A DNA stretch of 6,242 bases from Ignavibacteriota bacterium. GTDB taxonomy: Bacteria; Bacteroidota; UBA10030; UBA6906. Positions 5,360-6,242 of the stretch are shown piece by piece (positions within the stretch are counted from its first letter, which is position 1; the number at the start of each line of letters is the position of its first letter). The stretch lies in contig PMNP01000270.1 of NCBI GenBank assembly GCA_003161755.1, forward strand, positions 1-6,242, written 5' to 3'. A model generated the notes under the pieces. The model made no database searches. It was given only the letters and a program-made list of their open reading frames with translations, and was not told the DNA's origin. A program made the position numbers and the translations under genes.

Positions 5360-6242
5360 ATGGAAGAGAAGGGGAAGCCCAATCTTATTGGGATGACAAT
5401 GGCCGAATTGGCCGATTTTGTGGAGAGAATTGGGCAACCCCGTTATCGTTCTCAGCAGATCTTTGAATGGCTTTATGCCCGCGGTGCTGAAGATATTGAT
5501 GCAATGACCAACCTCGGGAAGGCTTTTCGGGCGCAGTTGAAACTCGCGTCCAATCTCGAAAGCCTTGAGCTTGCCAGGGAACAGGGTTCGTCGCTTGATG
5601 GGACGAAGAAGTATCTCTTCAGACTCCGGGACGGACTTCATGTAGAAAGCGTCCTTATCCCGTCCGCCCCTTCCTCTGCCGTTGACGACGAGGAGGCCGA
5701 CGAAGCTCAACCAACTGGGCGCCTCACGTTGTGTGTGTCGACACAGGTGGGTTGTCCGCTCGATTGTGCGTTCTGTGCAACAGGAACGATGGGGTTCAGC
5801 CGCAATCTGAGCGTGGCGGAAATACTCGGACAAGTACTCAGCATCCGACGGCGGAACGGCAATACGCTGACCAATCTGGTGTTCATGGGAATGGGCGAGC
5901 CACTCCTGAATTACGACAAGGTCATGACGGCTGCGGAAATTCTCTCGACGGGTGTTGGGATCGCAGCGAAACGAATTACGGTGTCAACTGCAGGGCGGCC
6001 CGACCGCATCCGCCAGATGGCGGACGAAAAACGGCGGGTAAAACTGGCGATATCACTCCACAGTGCCGTGGACGTAACGCGATCGAAGCTCATGCCAATC
6101 AACAGGAAGTTCTCATTGCAAGAACTTGGCGACGCGATCGAGTACTATTATCGGGCCACGCGACAACGGATAACCTATGAAGTGATATTCTTTGAAGGGG
6201 TCAATGACACCGAACGGGAGCTCAAGGCTCTGATCAAATTCG
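5360..6242 (+). CDS. rlmN: Radical-SAM 23S rRNA (A2503-C2) / tRNA (A37) methyltransferase, 5' part
   Basis: Makes 2-methyladenosine at 23S rRNA A2503 and, in E. coli, tRNA A37, using two SAM molecules and a 4Fe-4S cluster. The frame stays open to the window end, giving 294 full codons; the 3' end is missing. The N-terminal accessory domain has KPNLIGM and PRYRSQQIFEWLY (27-39). Next come GTKKYLFRLRDG and VESVLIP (81-101), then VSTQVGC. The radical-SAM cluster ligands are Cys132, Cys136 and Cys139 in CPLDCAFCATG. FMGMGEPLLNYD, ITVSTAG, ISLHS and EVIFFEGVND follow. The second catalytic Cys (E. coli Cys355) lies beyond the window. Residues 102-120 form an acidic insert where most RlmN proteins have a few residues. 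The ATG at 5360 is the first start after the in-frame stop at 5309 and fits the family N-terminus. No Shine-Dalgarno site is visible. The CATG motif distinguishes it from the Cfr branch only loosely; RlmN is the likeliest call. Confidence 0.94.
   Translation, partial: MEEKGKPNLIGMTMAELADFVERIGQPRYRSQQIFEWLYARGAEDIDAMTNLGKAFRAQLKLASNLESLELAREQGSSLDGTKKYLFRLRDGLHVESVLIPSAPSSAVDDEEADEAQPTGRLTLCVSTQVGCPLDCAFCATGTMGFSRNLSVAEILGQVLSIRRRNGNTLTNLVFMGMGEPLLNYDKVMTAAEILSTGVGIAAKRITVSTAGRPDRIRQMADEKRRVKLAISLHSAVDVTRSKLMPINRKFSLQELGDAIEYYYRATRQRITYEVIFFEGVNDTERELKALIKF

Noticed and set aside
5172..5396. Small + strand frame covering the rlmN leader
   Set aside because: It starts at GTG without a ribosome site, is made largely of repeat-derived sequence and overlaps the true rlmN start in another frame.
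5731..6180. + strand frame inside rlmN
   Set aside because: It is a +1 shadow of the rlmN frame, which carries all the radical-SAM motifs; no frameshift is needed to read rlmN.

Overview
The window looks like chromosomal DNA from a member of the Bacteroidota/Chlorobiota/Ignavibacteriota (FCB) group, most likely an Ignavibacteria-like lineage. This is an inference from protein style. The IleRS C-terminus is of the eukaryote-like type common in that group. The DksA/TraR-like protein has the MxxxGTD...YG(x)CR(V)CG layout typical there. LspA has the longer first periplasmic loop, and a secreted protein resembles the DUF6588 family seen in these phyla. Base composition is moderate and all seven genes lie on the + strand. 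No mobile element, tRNA, rRNA or CRISPR array was seen.

Layout: (1) 1-1143, 3' part of ileS; (2) 1169-1750, a DksA/TraR-like zinc-finger protein with a histone-like basic N-terminal tail; (3) 1754-2341, lspA with a GTG start; (4) 2373-3341, an RluA/RluD-family pseudouridine synthase. These four are separated by 25, 3 and 31 nt and look like one transcription unit devoted to translation and envelope housekeeping. After a 199-nt gap with a weak hairpin and two T-runs come (5) 3541-4449, an exported DUF6588-like, probably outer-membrane protein, and (6) 4489-5106, an exported beta-rich protein of unknown function with an Asn-rich tail. They are 39 nt apart and end at a 14-bp perfect hairpin. A 253-nt intergenic stretch carries two tracts with 7-bp periodicity. 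It is followed by (7) 5360 to the window end, the 5' part of rlmN, a radical-SAM RNA methyltransferase.

Functionally, IleRS charges tRNA-Ile, the RluD-like enzyme and RlmN modify ribosomal RNA, and the DksA-like factor probably modulates RNA polymerase. LspA matures lipoproteins. The exported pair (5 and 6) is the least understood part. I found no convincing large undescribed system. The points most worth a second look are the DksA-like gene with a basic tail and an apparent second internal translation start, the uncharacterised exported pair, and the heptameric repeat tracts before rlmN.
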